NCBI GenBank assembly: GCA_902491515.1
Contig: CABUIC010000001.1
Coordinates: forward strand, 1 to 64,000
Length of the DNA stretch: 64,000 nucleotides
Reading direction: 5' to 3'
From: an uncultured Porphyromonadaceae bacterium
GTDB lineage: Bacteria > Bacteroidota > Bacteroidia > Bacteroidales > Muribaculaceae
Part shown: piece after piece, positions 33,517-42,961 of the stretch
How positions within the stretch are numbered: the stretch's first letter is position 1
Layout of the letters: each line of letters starts with the position of its first letter
The notes under the pieces: model-generated
Database searches by the model: none
The model's input: the letters and a program-made list of their open reading frames with translations, nothing else
Told to the model about the DNA's origin: nothing
Program-made: the position numbers and the translations under genes

Positions 33517-36500
33517 TTCTTCTTGGAGTCGATTTCGCGAAGAAGTTCTTCGACGGCGGTTCGCAGCTGGGTGTCTTCTCCCTTGGCAATGGACTCAGGG
33601 GAGTTGGCTACCTTGATGTCTGGCTCGAGCTGCTGGTTCTCGAGGAATGAGCCGTCGGCCAGACGGTAACCCACAACGGGAATGCCGAAGACGAGGGTCG
33701 GATCCTGCATTGTCACCCAGTTGACGGAGGTCATGGTGCCTGCCACGGGCATGCCCACGAGCTTGCCGAGATTCCTGTGCTTGTAGACCCAGGGAGTGCC
33801 GTGCGCGTTGGAGTAGCAAGCCTCGCACATAACCATGATGGAAGGCTTGTTCCAGCGGCGCGAGGGCATGTCGCAGGTCTCGGTGCCGCGGATTTCCTGC
33901 GTGAAGTATTTCTCGCCTGAGAAAAGTACCTCGATGTCCTCATGGAGACGGCCGCCGCCGTTCCAGCGGATGTCTATAACCACGCCTTCGCGGTCGTTGT
34001 ATTTACCGAGAAGGTCGGAATAGACTTTACGGAAGCTGTCGTCGTCCATCGAGCTGATGTGGACGTAGCCGAGACGTCCCTTGCTCCAGCGGTCCACGTC
34101 GGCAGCGCGGGCGTCGGTCCAGCGCTTGTAGAGCATGTCGCTTTCCGTGTAGGCGGAGACAGGCTTTACCACGACTTCGCGGAGCCCTGATTCGCCTGGA
34201 ATGCGGAGGCCGAGGAGCGTGCGTTTGCCGGCGAGGCCGTCGAGGAGGCGCGTGATGTCGTTCTCGGCCGTGATTTCCTTGCCGTTGACGCTTTCGATTA
34301 CCGTCCCGGCGGGAACGGCCGGTTCAAGGCCGAAGAGCGGGCCCTGCGGAAGGATTTCGGCGATTTTCACTCCTTTGCCCTCATATTCGAGGTCATACAG
34401 CACTCCGAGACGTGCTGTGCTCGAGCGGTGCGACGAGCTGTTGCCGCCACGGTAGCTTGCACCGGTGTGGCTCACGTTCAGCTCGCCGAGCAGTTCGCTC
34501 ATCATCTCGGCGAAGTCGTAGTTGTTGTTGATGTGCGGGAGGAACTTGCGGTAGGCGGCAGACAGCGCTTTCCAGTCCACGCCGTGCATATCGGCCACGT
34601 AGAAGCGTTCTGCCTCCTCGCGCACGGCGTTGTCGAACATGAACTCTCTCTCGGCTGCCGCGTCGAGAAGCTTCTCGGCACGGAAACTGATGGGTTCGGT
34701 CGAAGAGCCCTTGAGTTTGCTGAGCCCGCTTCCGCCGACGAAGATGTTTTTGCCGTCAGGGGAGGTGAAGAAATAGGACGACGAAGACATCTTGCTCTTT
34801 CTCGTCACGTCCCCTTCCTGAAGGTCAACGGTCCACAGGGCCGCACCTTCGGGTGTACGCGAGATGAAATATAGGGTTTTGCCGTCGGAAGTCATCACCA
34901 TGTCGTTCAGCAGTGTGGAGACGGGCGTCAGGCGTTCAATGCGGTCGGTGATTCCGGCGAGCTCGACCTTTATGGTCTTGTCCTCCTTGTCTTTCTTTTC
35001 CTTGGAGTCCTTGTCGCCGTCTTTCTTGTCCTTCTTGTCCTTGTCTTCGTCTTCTTTCTCTTTTTTCTTCTTCAGCTTGGCGATTTCCTCGTCGAGCTCG
35101 GTTTCCTGCTTGTCGCGCTTGAACTCGTCGTAGGCTTTCTGGTTCATGAACACAATCATGACGTCGGATTCCGAGCCCCATGACGCGTGGTTGCGCATGC
35201 CGTAGCGCTCGCTCTCGAAGATGATGGCGTTGCCGTCGAGCACCCACTGCGGCGCCTGGTCGAAGTATCCGCTGTTCGTGAGGTCGGTGATTTCTCCGCT
35301 CTCCACGTTCAGCAGGGCGATATCGGAGTAGGGGTCGTGCTTGCGGGGGATGATTTCCATGGCTAACCACTTCGAGTCGGGACTCCATGCGAAATTGATG
35401 CCCCCCGAGCGGGAGGGGCAGGTGCTTCCGTCGGTGAGGAGGCGCACTTTTTTGCTCTTGATGTCCATTACTGCCAGTTTGTTGCGGTCCTGGACAAAGG
35501 CGAGACTCTTGCCGTCGGGCGAGATTTGCGGCATCTGACGCTCGTGTTTGCTGTCCTTGAAGAGAGGCTCTTCCTCAATGGTTGTTGCGTAGGGGAAGGA
35601 GGGCTCCTCGTCGGGTCGGGCTATTTTTGCGGTCCAGATGTTGTATTTTCCGTCCCGCTCGGAAGTGAAGTAAAGGGTCTTGTCATCGCCCCATGCAACC
35701 TCTCCTTCGGCCTCGGGAGTGTCCGTAATCTGCTTTGTGGTGTTGTAGTCCACGGAAGTCACATAGACGTCGCCGCGGTAGATGAAAGCGATGTTCTTGC
35801 CATCGGGCGAGGCTGCCGGCTGGCGGGCGCCCGAACTCGACGAGAGCTGCCGCAGTTCTTCGTCCTGATCGGCTGACAAAGTCACGTGCAGCTTGGCCGG
35901 CTGTTTCGCGCCGGGAGCCATGGTGTAAATCTCGCCGTCGTAGGTGAAGGCGAGACGTCCGTCCTTGGCGCGGGAGAGAAAGCGCACGGGATGAGTCTTG
36001 AAGGATGTCACGCGCTCTGCCTTCGCGGGGCTGGATGTGTTCGAGCGCCATACGTTTATGCTCTTGTCGCCGTTGCGCTCGCTGAGGAAATAGAAATCCC
36101 CGTTTTCAGCAGCCACGGGATTGAGGTCCTCTCCGGGGCGGTCGATGAGCTGACGGTGCGAGCCGTCGGCAGTGTTGTAAATCCATATGTCGCGCGATGC
36201 GGAGGACGTGTGGTGCTTGCGGAAATCATTCTCGAAGCTTTTGACGTCCTGATAGAGGAAACTTTTGCCGTCGGGAGTGTAGCTAAGCGAGGTAACCGGG
36301 GTGGGGAGCAGCTGACGGCTTCCGGCGCCGTCGATGTTCACGCGGTAGAGCTCGGTCATGCGGCCTGTCGGGAACATCGCGCTTGAGGCCGGGTCCTGAA
36401 TGGAGGCGGAATAGAGCACGGCTTTGCCGTCGGGAGTGAATGCCTCCGGCAGTTCCACGGCCGAGTTGAATGTCAGCCGTTTCCACTCGCCCGGGGTCTC

Positions 36501-36797
36501 GGCCGAGATGAGGAAAATGTCGAAATTGCCGTTGCGGTTCGAGGCGAAGGCTATGCTCTTGGAATCGGGACTCCAGACGGGCAGCTGCTCGTAGGAATCT
36601 CGAGAGGTGAGGCGGCGGGCTTCGCCACCGTTGACGTCAACGGTATAGATGTCGCCCTTGTAGGTGAAGGCGATGTTTTTTCCGTCAGGCGAGATTTTAG
36701 CGTCGCGGAGCCACAAAGGTACAGTCTCCGCTTTCGCAAGGGAGAACGCGCCGGCACCGAGGCAGGCCGCGAGAATGCAGATTAGGTTCTTTTTCAT
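33513..36797 (-). CDS. Tricorn-like S41 peptidase with WD/TolB-type propeller
   Basis: The 1094-aa secreted protein has a signal peptide (ILAACLGAGAFSLAKA), then two beta-propeller regions with many DGKNIAF, SPDSK and TPDGK blades (about 25-300 and 310-540). A Lys/Asp/Glu-rich insertion follows at about 574-607, then a third beta section, a PDZ-like domain (about 800-880) and an S41 protease core (GYVHISSMDD and VVIDIRWNGGGRLHED). The likely nucleophile is Ser996 in ACYSNAHGT. It should degrade peptides in the periplasm. Tricorn proteases are usually cytoplasmic in archaea; secreted ones are typical of Bacteroidetes. The stop overlaps the aroE start by 4 nt. Confidence 0.88.
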   Translation of the reverse strand: MKKNLICILAACLGAGAFSLAKAETVPLWLRDAKISPDGKNIAFTYKGDIYTVDVNGGEARRLTSRDSYEQLPVWSPDSKSIAFASNRNGNFDIFLISAETPGEWKRLTFNSAVELPEAFTPDGKAVLYSASIQDPASSAMFPTGRMTELYRVNIDGAGSRQLLPTPVTSLSYTPDGKSFLYQDVKSFENDFRKHHTSSASRDIWIYNTADGSHRQLIDRPGEDLNPVAAENGDFYFLSERNGDKSINVWRSNTSSPAKAERVTSFKTHPVRFLSRAKDGRLAFTYDGEIYTMAPGAKQPAKLHVTLSADQDEELRQLSSSSGARQPAASPDGKNIAFIYRGDVYVTSVDYNTTKQITDTPEAEGEVAWGDDKTLYFTSERDGKYNIWTAKIARPDEEPSFPYATTIEEEPLFKDSKHERQMPQISPDGKSLAFVQDRNKLAVMDIKSKKVRLLTDGSTCPSRSGGINFAWSPDSKWLAMEIIPRKHDPYSDIALLNVESGEITDLTNSGYFDQAPQWVLDGNAIIFESERYGMRNHASWGSESDVMIVFMNQKAYDEFKRDKQETELDEEIAKLKKKKEKEDEDKDKKDKKDGDKDSKEKKDKEDKTIKVELAGITDRIERLTPVSTLLNDMVMTSDGKTLYFISRTPEGAALWTVDLQEGDVTRKSKMSSSSYFFTSPDGKNIFVGGSGLSKLKGSSTEPISFRAEKLLDAAAEREFMFDNAVREEAERFYVADMHGVDWKALSAAYRKFLPHINNNYDFAEMMSELLGELNVSHTGASYRGGNSSSHRSSTARLGVLYDLEYEGKGVKIAEILPQGPLFGLEPAVPAGTVIESVNGKEITAENDITRLLDGLAGKRTLLGLRIPGESGLREVVVKPVSAYTESDMLYKRWTDARAADVDRWSKGRLGYVHISSMDDDSFRKVYSDLLGKYNDREGVVIDIRWNGGGRLHEDIEVLFSGEKYFTQEIRGTETCDMPSRRWNKPSIMVMCEACYSNAHGTPWVYKHRNLGKLVGMPVAGTMTSVNWVTMQDPTLVFGIPVVGYRLADGSFLENQQLEPDIKVANSPESIAKGEDTQLRTAVEELLREIDSKKK

Positions 36798-36840
36798 TCT
36801 TGGGAAATGATATTGGTGAGAGGATTGGTGGATTTGTGTC

Positions 36841-37137
36841 TCAGGATTTCTTGCGCTTGGGATTCGCCGGGAACCAGCCTTTACGGACTCTTTCAGCCTG
36901 TTCGTTCACTTCCTTGATGCTCCAGAAGCAGCTGAAGGCCGTTACCCCGAGCAGTGCCGAGACTGTGACGTCAGCGGTAATCAGGGCGCCCGAGAGGAAC
37001 AGTACTCCGGCTACGGCGAACCAAGCCCGGCACCGCAGCCCGAAGTAGTATTCCCCCTTGATGACGAGGGGATGGAAGAGGCCGATTATGAGAAATGTGG
37101 CGAGTCCGACGAGAGCGCCCTGAAAATGAATGGTCAT
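36841..37137 (-). CDS. DUF4491 family membrane protein
   Basis: The 98-aa protein starts MTIHFQGALVGLATFLIIGL and contains three hydrophobic helices and a basic tail ending PANPKRKKS; the family is small and almost restricted to Bacteroidetes and Firmicutes. The motif FHPLVIKGEYYFG is characteristic. The reading frame is open far upstream, but that part is antisense-like sequence inside ychF, so ATG 37137 is the start. It lies 22 nt after ychF. Confidence 0.85.
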   Translation of the reverse strand: MTIHFQGALVGLATFLIIGLFHPLVIKGEYYFGLRCRAWFAVAGVLFLSGALITADVTVSALLGVTAFSCFWSIKEVNEQAERVRKGWFPANPKRKKS

Positions 37138-37159
37138 GGGTTGGTGGGGGAAAGGAAGG

Positions 37160-38263
37160 TCATACGTTGAAGCGGAAGTGCATGATGTCGCCGTCTTGAA
37201 CGACATATTCCTTGCCTTCGACTCCGAGCTTTCCGGCCTCGCGCACTCCGGTTTCGCCGCCGAGGGCCACGTAGTCGTCGTACTTGATAACTTCGGCGCG
37301 GATGAAGCCTTTCTCGAAGTCCGTGTGGATGATTCCGGCGCACTTCGGGGCTTTGGAGCCGCGGATGAAAGTCCATGCCCGCACTTCGTCGGGACCGGCG
37401 GTGAAATAGGTCTGGAGGTCAAGAAGGGCGTAGGCTGCGCGGATGAGGCGCGACACTCCAGATTCCTCGAGGCCTATCTCCTGAAGGAATTCCTGACGTT
37501 CCTCCCATGTGTCGAGTTCAGCGATTTCGCTCTCGGTGCGGGCGGAGATGATGAGCAGCCCGGCTCCCTCGTCCTTGATGGCCTCGCGCACGGCGTCGAC
37601 GTAGGCGTTCCCCTTTGCGGCCGCCGCGTCGTCGACGTTGCAGACATAGAGAACGGGCTTGGCTGTGAGGAGGAAGAGCTCGCGGAAAAATTTCTGCTCG
37701 TCGGGGCTCTCGAAGCTTACCGAGCGTGCGGGAAGACCCTTGTCGAGAGCTTCCTTGACTGTGCGGAGCACCTCATACTGCATCTTCGCGACCTTGTCGC
37801 CGCCTGTCTGGGCCTGCTTGAGGGTCTTGGCTATGCGGCTTTCGACGGTCTCGAGGTCTTTGATCATCAGTTCCGTGTCGATGATTTCCTTGTCGCGCAC
37901 GGGGTCGACGGAGCCGTCGACATGGGTGATATTGTCGTCGTCGAAGCAGCGGAGAACGTGGATTATAGCGTCTGTCTCGCGGATGTTGGCGAGGAACTTG
38001 TTGCCGAGTCCTTCGCCGCGGGATGCGCCTTTCACGAGTCCGGCGATGTCGACGATTTCAACGGTCGCGGGAACCACGGAACGGGGATTGCACATCTCGA
38101 CGAGCTTTGTCAGACGGTCGTCGGGCACGGTGATTACGCCTACGTTGGGTTCGATGGTGCAGAAGGGAAAGTTGGCAGACTGTGCCTTGGCGTTTGAAAG
38201 ACAGTTGAAAAGAGTCGATTTGCCGACATTCGGCAGTCCGACTATGCCGCATTGTAATGCCAT
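37160..38263 (-). CDS. ychF: Redox-regulated ATPase/GTPase YchF (Obg family)
   Basis: The 367-aa translation-associated P-loop protein has the G1 motif GIVGLPNVGKSTLFN, the switch region FCTIEPNVGVI, the G3 motif DIAGLVKGASRGEGLGN and a C-terminal TGS domain (GPDEVRAWTFIRGSKAPKCAGIIHTDFEKGFI region). In place of a canonical NKxD the G4 region reads NVDD, consistent with ATP preference in YchF. Length is normal. Confidence 0.95.
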   Translation of the reverse strand: MALQCGIVGLPNVGKSTLFNCLSNAKAQSANFPFCTIEPNVGVITVPDDRLTKLVEMCNPRSVVPATVEIVDIAGLVKGASRGEGLGNKFLANIRETDAIIHVLRCFDDDNITHVDGSVDPVRDKEIIDTELMIKDLETVESRIAKTLKQAQTGGDKVAKMQYEVLRTVKEALDKGLPARSVSFESPDEQKFFRELFLLTAKPVLYVCNVDDAAAAKGNAYVDAVREAIKDEGAGLLIISARTESEIAELDTWEERQEFLQEIGLEESGVSRLIRAAYALLDLQTYFTAGPDEVRAWTFIRGSKAPKCAGIIHTDFEKGFIRAEVIKYDDYVALGGETGVREAGKLGVEGKEYVVQDGDIMHFRFNV

Positions 38264-38301
38264 GATATATCTTTTGTATTATTTATTGAATGTTTGGCCG
38301 C

Positions 38302-40119
38302 TCAGTCCTCGCAATAGTGGCGGAGCACGCGGCGGTATGAATTGAAAATCTTGCTTTTGGAAACGAAACCCACATAGGAGCCGTCCTTTTCGACAACGGG
38401 GAGGTTCCATGCTCCCGTGTTGTCGAAGAGCTTCATCACCGTGTCCATGGAGTCGCCTATCTCGATTTTTCCCGGAGGAACGGTCATGAATGTGCTCACG
38501 CGCATCTTCCGGTAAAGGTCGGGCCTGAACATGATGTTGCGGATATCGTCGAGAAGAACTACGCCTACAAGCTCCTTTCTCTCGTTGATCACGGGGAAGA
38601 GATTGCGCTTGCTCTGCGAGATGATGTCGACCATTTCCTTGAGGGTCATGTCCGGATAGACCGGCATGAAGTCGGTTTCTATTACATTGTTTACCTTCAG
38701 AAGCGTGAGCACGGCCTTGTCCTTGTGGTGGGTCATAAGCTCGCCTCGCTTGGCCAGTCGCATCGTGTAGATGCTGTAGGGCTCGAACATCTTGATGGTG
38801 CCGTAGGATATTGTGCTGACTATGAGCAGGGGGAGGAAAAGAGAGTAGCCTCCGGTGAGTTCCGCGGTGAGGAAGATTGCCATCAGCGGCGCGTGCATCA
38901 CGCCTGCCATCACGCCCGCCATGCCGATGAGCGCGAAATTCTTGGTGGAGAGAACAAGTCCGTCGGGGAGGATGAAGGTGTTGAGCGTGAAGGCGAAAAG
39001 AAAGCCCGTGAGGCAGCCTACGTAGAGTGAGGGCGCGAATGTGCCGCCGACGCCTCCCGCGCCGTTGGTCGACGAGGTGGCGAAAGCTTTCATAAGCACT
39101 ACGGCCAGTATGAACAGCGCGAGGAACCAGACGCTGTTGCGGTCACCGTAGAAGAGCGACCCTTCCACAATCGAGCCCGGGTCGCCGGCAAGAAGTCCTG
39201 TAATCGATCCGTAGCCTTCGCCGTAGAGCGGCGGGAAGAGGAAAACGAGTCCGGAGAGGATTATGCAGCCCATCAGGGTCTTCACCCAGCGGTTTTTGAA
39301 GCGGCGGAAGAAATTCTCCATCATGTTCATCACACGTGTGAAGTAGAGCGAAGCGAAACCGCACACGAGCCCGAGAAGTATCACGAAAGGAATGCGGGAG
39401 GTGTAGAAGTCCTCGCTCTGTGCGAAGAAAAACTCGAATTCATAGCCCGTGTAGACGTAGGCTATGGTCGCGGAGGTGATGGATGCTATCAGGAGCGGCA
39501 TTACCGACACCGTCGTCAGGTCAAGCATCAGGACTTCCAGCGTGAAAAGCATTCCGGCTATGGGTGCCTTGAATATGCCGGCTATGCCGGCGGCGGCTCC
39601 GCAGCCCACGAGAATCATGAGAATGCGCGGCGACATGCGGAAGGTTGCGCCGAGATTCGAGCCTATTGCCGCACCGGTGTAGACTATAGGGCCTTCCGCT
39701 CCCACTGATCCTCCGAAGCCGATAGTCACCGAAGAGGCCAGGACGGAGGTGTAGATGTTGTGCTTCTTGAGTCGGCTCTTGTTCTGGGAGATAGCGTAAA
39801 GTACGCGCGTCACGCCGTGGGAGATGTCGTCGCGGACCACGTACCGGACGTATATCGCCGAGAGGATGACGCCTATCGCCGGCAGGAGAATGTACATCCA
39901 GTTCCCGGTCTCGACGCTTATCCGCGAGGTCAGGAGTCCAGAGATGGTGTGGATCAGGAATTTCAGCACCAGCGCCGCAAGTCCTGAGAAAATGCCCACG
40001 AGCAGGGCCAGAACAAGCACGAAGTCTTTTTCCTTGATGTGCTTTTCCCGCCAGAGCAGGAAACTGAGAAAGGCTTCGCGGAGTCGGGAGGCGCGCGGGG
40101 TCTGGTTCAATTCTTTCAT
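38302..40119 (-). CDS. ClC-family chloride channel/antiporter with CBS domains
   Basis: The 605-aa inner-membrane protein has ClC signature loops GSVGAEGPIVYTG (carrying the gating glutamate) and GAGGVGGTFAPSLYVG, and about 16 hydrophobic segments. The C-terminus (from about residue 460) holds a pair of CBS domains, one containing ISQSKRNLFPVINERKELVGVV, that may bind adenine nucleotides. Whether it is a channel or a proton-coupled antiporter depends on a second glutamate that I cannot place with certainty. It follows the sugar transferase gene by 22 nt. Confidence 0.93.
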   Translation of the reverse strand: MKELNQTPRASRLREAFLSFLLWREKHIKEKDFVLVLALLVGIFSGLAALVLKFLIHTISGLLTSRISVETGNWMYILLPAIGVILSAIYVRYVVRDDISHGVTRVLYAISQNKSRLKKHNIYTSVLASSVTIGFGGSVGAEGPIVYTGAAIGSNLGATFRMSPRILMILVGCGAAAGIAGIFKAPIAGMLFTLEVLMLDLTTVSVMPLLIASITSATIAYVYTGYEFEFFFAQSEDFYTSRIPFVILLGLVCGFASLYFTRVMNMMENFFRRFKNRWVKTLMGCIILSGLVFLFPPLYGEGYGSITGLLAGDPGSIVEGSLFYGDRNSVWFLALFILAVVLMKAFATSSTNGAGGVGGTFAPSLYVGCLTGFLFAFTLNTFILPDGLVLSTKNFALIGMAGVMAGVMHAPLMAIFLTAELTGGYSLFLPLLIVSTISYGTIKMFEPYSIYTMRLAKRGELMTHHKDKAVLTLLKVNNVIETDFMPVYPDMTLKEMVDIISQSKRNLFPVINERKELVGVVLLDDIRNIMFRPDLYRKMRVSTFMTVPPGKIEIGDSMDTVMKLFDNTGAWNLPVVEKDGSYVGFVSKSKIFNSYRRVLRHYCED

Positions 40120-40141
40120 ATCGTTGCTTTCCGGTGACGGG

Positions 40142-41581
40142 TCATTTGCCCTTTCCGGCGAGAACAGTGTGGACTGTGTGATACAATATCTTCAGGTCGA
40201 TGCCGAGACTGACATTTTCGATGTACAGCAGGTCGTAGCGCAGTCGCTCGATCATTTCAGGCACGGTTGAGGCGTAGCCGTAGCGGACCATGCCCCAGGA
40301 GGTGATTCCCGGGCGCACCTGATGGACCAGACTGTAGGCCGGTACCTCTTTTATAATCTGCCGCACATAGTATTCGCGTTCGGGTCGCGGTCCTACGAGC
40401 GACATTTCTCCGACGAGTACGTTCCATAGCTGGAGAAGCTCGTCGAGCCTGTACTTGCGGAGGACGCGCCCTACGCGCGTGATTCGGGGGTCGTTTTCGG
40501 TCGAGAGGGCCGGACCTGTGTCCTCGGCTCCTACATACATACTCCTGAATTTGAGGATTTTGAAAGGCTTCTTGTGATAGCCTATGCGCTCCTGACGGTA
40601 TATGGCCGGGCCTTTTGAATCGAGTTTCACGGCCAGTGCAATTCCGGCGAGAACCGGCGAGAGGACCACTAGGCCGAAAAACGAGACAAGCACGTCGGAG
40701 AGGCGCTTGATGTTGGCGAGCCTCGGCGGAACGTTTGCGTTGGTGATGTCTATCAGAGGCTCGGCGCTGACAACGTCCGTGCGCGGACGCATCGTGATGA
40801 GCTGATGGAGGCTCGGCGGTATCAGCATCGGGAGGTCAAGCGGATAGAGGCGGTTGATGAGCTGCATGGTCGAATCCAGCCCCGAGGGGTGGGGCGTAAG
40901 GATGACGGCATGAAGGTTCATTTTCTGCTTCAGCTCGGCGAAATCCATGGAATCTCCGAAGAGCGGCAGTCCGTCGATTTTTGCGTCCGCAGGACAGTCT
41001 TTGAGTGTCGGGTCGACAAGCCCGATAATCGTAAGGCCGGTGCGGGCCTGCATTTTCTCAAGTCTGCGGGCTTCCTTGAGTGCTGTCTGAGCCTGTCCGA
41101 CTATTAGGGTATGCCAGCCCTTTCCCGAGCGCCGCAGGCGCCGCGTCGTGGCTGAGGTTATGAACAGTCTGGCGATATAGACCGGAATGAAAAGGCATGC
41201 CCAGAGGAGAAGCATGATTTCGTAGGAAACCGTGCGCTGGTCGAAAGGGTCGTTGATGAGAACCACGAGGAACACCGTGAACATTCCCGCGAGGGAGGTG
41301 CCGAGGGTGTTGATGAACTCGTCGAGCCTTGACCGGTAGAAAAGCTGGGAGCGGTTGTAGCAGCCCGAGAGCGCGAAGAGTCCGAGTATGACTATGGGGA
41401 ACAATATCTGTCCGCCGACGATTCTCTCCGAAAGCAGCCACTCCCTGAGGGGAGGCAGGGCGGCATGATTGGATAGGATTATGTAGTAACGCACGACATA
41501 GAATATCGCCATTCCGATGTTGAGCGTGACAAAATCGGAAATCAGATAAATCAGTCTCTGTCGTGTCTGTTCTTTCATCAC
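40142..41581 (-). CDS. Polyprenyl glycosylphosphotransferase (WcaJ/WbaP-type)
   Basis: The 479-aa protein transfers a sugar-1-phosphate to undecaprenyl phosphate, the first step of surface polysaccharide assembly. Four or five N-terminal helices precede a Rossmann-like CoA_binding_3 domain (about 140-270). The C-terminal catalytic part has KRLSDVLVSFFGLVVLSPV, RQERIGYHKKPFKILKFRSM, YRLDELLQLWNVLVGEMSLVGPRPER. It is not in a polysaccharide gene cluster. The start overlaps the tsaC stop by 4 nt, placing it in the tsaB-tsaC transcript. Confidence 0.92.
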   Translation of the reverse strand: MMKEQTRQRLIYLISDFVTLNIGMAIFYVVRYYIILSNHAALPPLREWLLSERIVGGQILFPIVILGLFALSGCYNRSQLFYRSRLDEFINTLGTSLAGMFTVFLVVLINDPFDQRTVSYEIMLLLWACLFIPVYIARLFITSATTRRLRRSGKGWHTLIVGQAQTALKEARRLEKMQARTGLTIIGLVDPTLKDCPADAKIDGLPLFGDSMDFAELKQKMNLHAVILTPHPSGLDSTMQLINRLYPLDLPMLIPPSLHQLITMRPRTDVVSAEPLIDITNANVPPRLANIKRLSDVLVSFFGLVVLSPVLAGIALAVKLDSKGPAIYRQERIGYHKKPFKILKFRSMYVGAEDTGPALSTENDPRITRVGRVLRKYRLDELLQLWNVLVGEMSLVGPRPEREYYVRQIIKEVPAYSLVHQVRPGITSWGMVRYGYASTVPEMIERLRYDLLYIENVSLGIDLKILYHTVHTVLAGKGK

Positions 41582-42174
41582 CTTATTACCTTGAAGAGTC
41601 CTCCTGCGCCTAATTTAATGATTGACGAGGGCCTGGACGAACCCGAGGGTTCGTCCCTCCGCGAGGTGCACACGTAGTCCACAGCGTTGATGATCTCTTC
41701 CGGAATCTCGCTGAAGGCCCGCGGGGAGGGCTGGCCGCTGATATTGGCGGAAGTGCTTACCAATGGGCGCCGGAGTCCACGGCAGATTGCCTGCGAGACG
41801 GCTTCGGAAGTCACCCGCACGCCGACACTTCCGTCCTCCGCGAGAAGTTCCTTCGCCAATGCCCCGGGGATTGCGCTGTCGTAAATGATAGTTGTCGGTT
41901 CCACTGCCACGTCTATCAGCTGGTATGCGACTTCGGGAATTTCTTCCACCGTCCGCTCGAGCGAGGCGACGGAGTCAACGAGGGTTATCAGAGCTTTGGA
42001 ATCGGCGCGGCGCTTTATGCCGAATATCCGGCGCACGGCCTCGGGGCGGCTTGCGTCGCATCCCAGGCCCCAGATCGTGTCCGTAGGGTAGAGGATTACG
42101 CCTCCTTTCCTGAGTACCTCGACAGCTTTGCGCACGTCGGCGGCCATTTCGGGGGTGAGTTGCTCGCGGTTCAT
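41578..42174 (-). CDS. tsaC: L-threonylcarbamoyladenylate synthase
   Basis: It makes threonylcarbamoyl-AMP for the t6A37 tRNA modification. The 198-aa protein is the short TsaC form without the Sua5 C-terminal domain. Motifs: GGVILYPTDTIWGLGCDA, KRRADSKALITL and PLVSTSANISGQP. It directly follows tsaB (4-nt overlap), so two of the t6A genes are clustered. Confidence 0.93.
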   Translation of the reverse strand: MNREQLTPEMAADVRKAVEVLRKGGVILYPTDTIWGLGCDASRPEAVRRIFGIKRRADSKALITLVDSVASLERTVEEIPEVAYQLIDVAVEPTTIIYDSAIPGALAKELLAEDGSVGVRVTSEAVSQAICRGLRRPLVSTSANISGQPSPRAFSEIPEEIINAVDYVCTSRRDEPSGSSRPSSIIKLGAGGLFKVIR

Positions 42175-42893
42175 TCCTTTTGCCCTCCGAAAATATTCTT
42201 TTTTGGTGTGGTTGCCTGAAATTCCTTGAGATAAAGCGGAGTGGCATAGGCCGTGTCGATGAAGTCCTTTCGGGAGAAACTCCGTTCGGCAAGGGCTACC
42301 ATGTCTACGGCAAGCGGGTCCACTCCGTCAATGAACTTCGCGTTGGCGGGAGCTTTGTCACCGAGAAAATCCCGGAATTTGGCCATTCCGTTTCCGAAGA
42401 AGAGCACGGGCCTTCCCGTTGACAGAATTCCGTTGTAGCTTTCTTCATCAAGGACAAGCGGCCCCGGCTCCATAAGCGGGGCGAGAGCGAAGTCATATGC
42501 GGCGGTGAAGACCTCCATACGGCGCGCGTCAATCATCGGCACGAGGATGCTGTCGGGGTCGATGTCGTCGGTGGAGAACATCACTCTGGTTGCCATTAGC
42601 TCGAGGGTGTTGACTCCGATAAGGGGGATGTCGAGCGCGTAGGCCAGCCCCTTGGCTTCGCTCAGACCGATGCGCAGACCGGTGTACGAGCCCGGCCCGA
42701 TGCTTACAGCCACGGCCTCAGGCTTGATTTCGCGGTCGGAGGCGAAATCGAGGCATGCCTTGATGTAATCGCTCAGGAGCTCGGCATGGTTTCGGCCCGA
42801 AAAATCTTCCCGATGGGTGAGAATCTGCCCTTCGGCGGTGAGCGCCGTGGAGCATACGTTGGTGGAGGTTTCTATATTGACAATTACGGCCAT
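42171..42893 (-). CDS. tsaB: tRNA threonylcarbamoyladenosine biosynthesis protein TsaB
   Basis: The 240-aa protein is an ASKHA-fold partner that activates TsaD in t6A synthesis. It starts MAVIVNIETSTNVCSTAL and has VSIGPGSYTGLRIGLSEAKGLAYAL, diagnostic for TsaB. It is the first gene of a leftward transcript (promoter at 42930-42961) that includes tsaC, the sugar transferase and probably clcA-like, ychF and DUF4491 genes. Confidence 0.94.
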   Translation of the reverse strand: MAVIVNIETSTNVCSTALTAEGQILTHREDFSGRNHAELLSDYIKACLDFASDREIKPEAVAVSIGPGSYTGLRIGLSEAKGLAYALDIPLIGVNTLELMATRVMFSTDDIDPDSILVPMIDARRMEVFTAAYDFALAPLMEPGPLVLDEESYNGILSTGRPVLFFGNGMAKFRDFLGDKAPANAKFIDGVDPLAVDMVALAERSFSRKDFIDTAYATPLYLKEFQATTPKKNIFGGQKE

Positions 42894-42929
42894 TGCCTTT
42901 TCTGTGATTTTTGCGGTTCTTGCAGTTTA

Positions 42930-42961
42930 CAAAATTACAAATTTCCCCGACAATCAGCAAA
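42930..42961 (-). promoter_or_regulatory. Promoter of the tsaB operon
   Basis: Read leftward, TTTG (42961-42958), a 20-nt spacer and TAATTTTG (42937-42930) match the Bacteroidetes promoter perfectly. It overlaps the last codons of the upstream TIGR02757 gene. The ATG follows 36 nt after the box. Confidence 0.8.

Noticed and set aside
36841..37422. Longer version of the DUF4491 gene (193 aa)
   Set aside because: The extra N-terminal 95 residues lie in antisense-frame sequence of ychF, are low in complexity and Ser/Pro-rich, and the family begins at the ATG at 37137.
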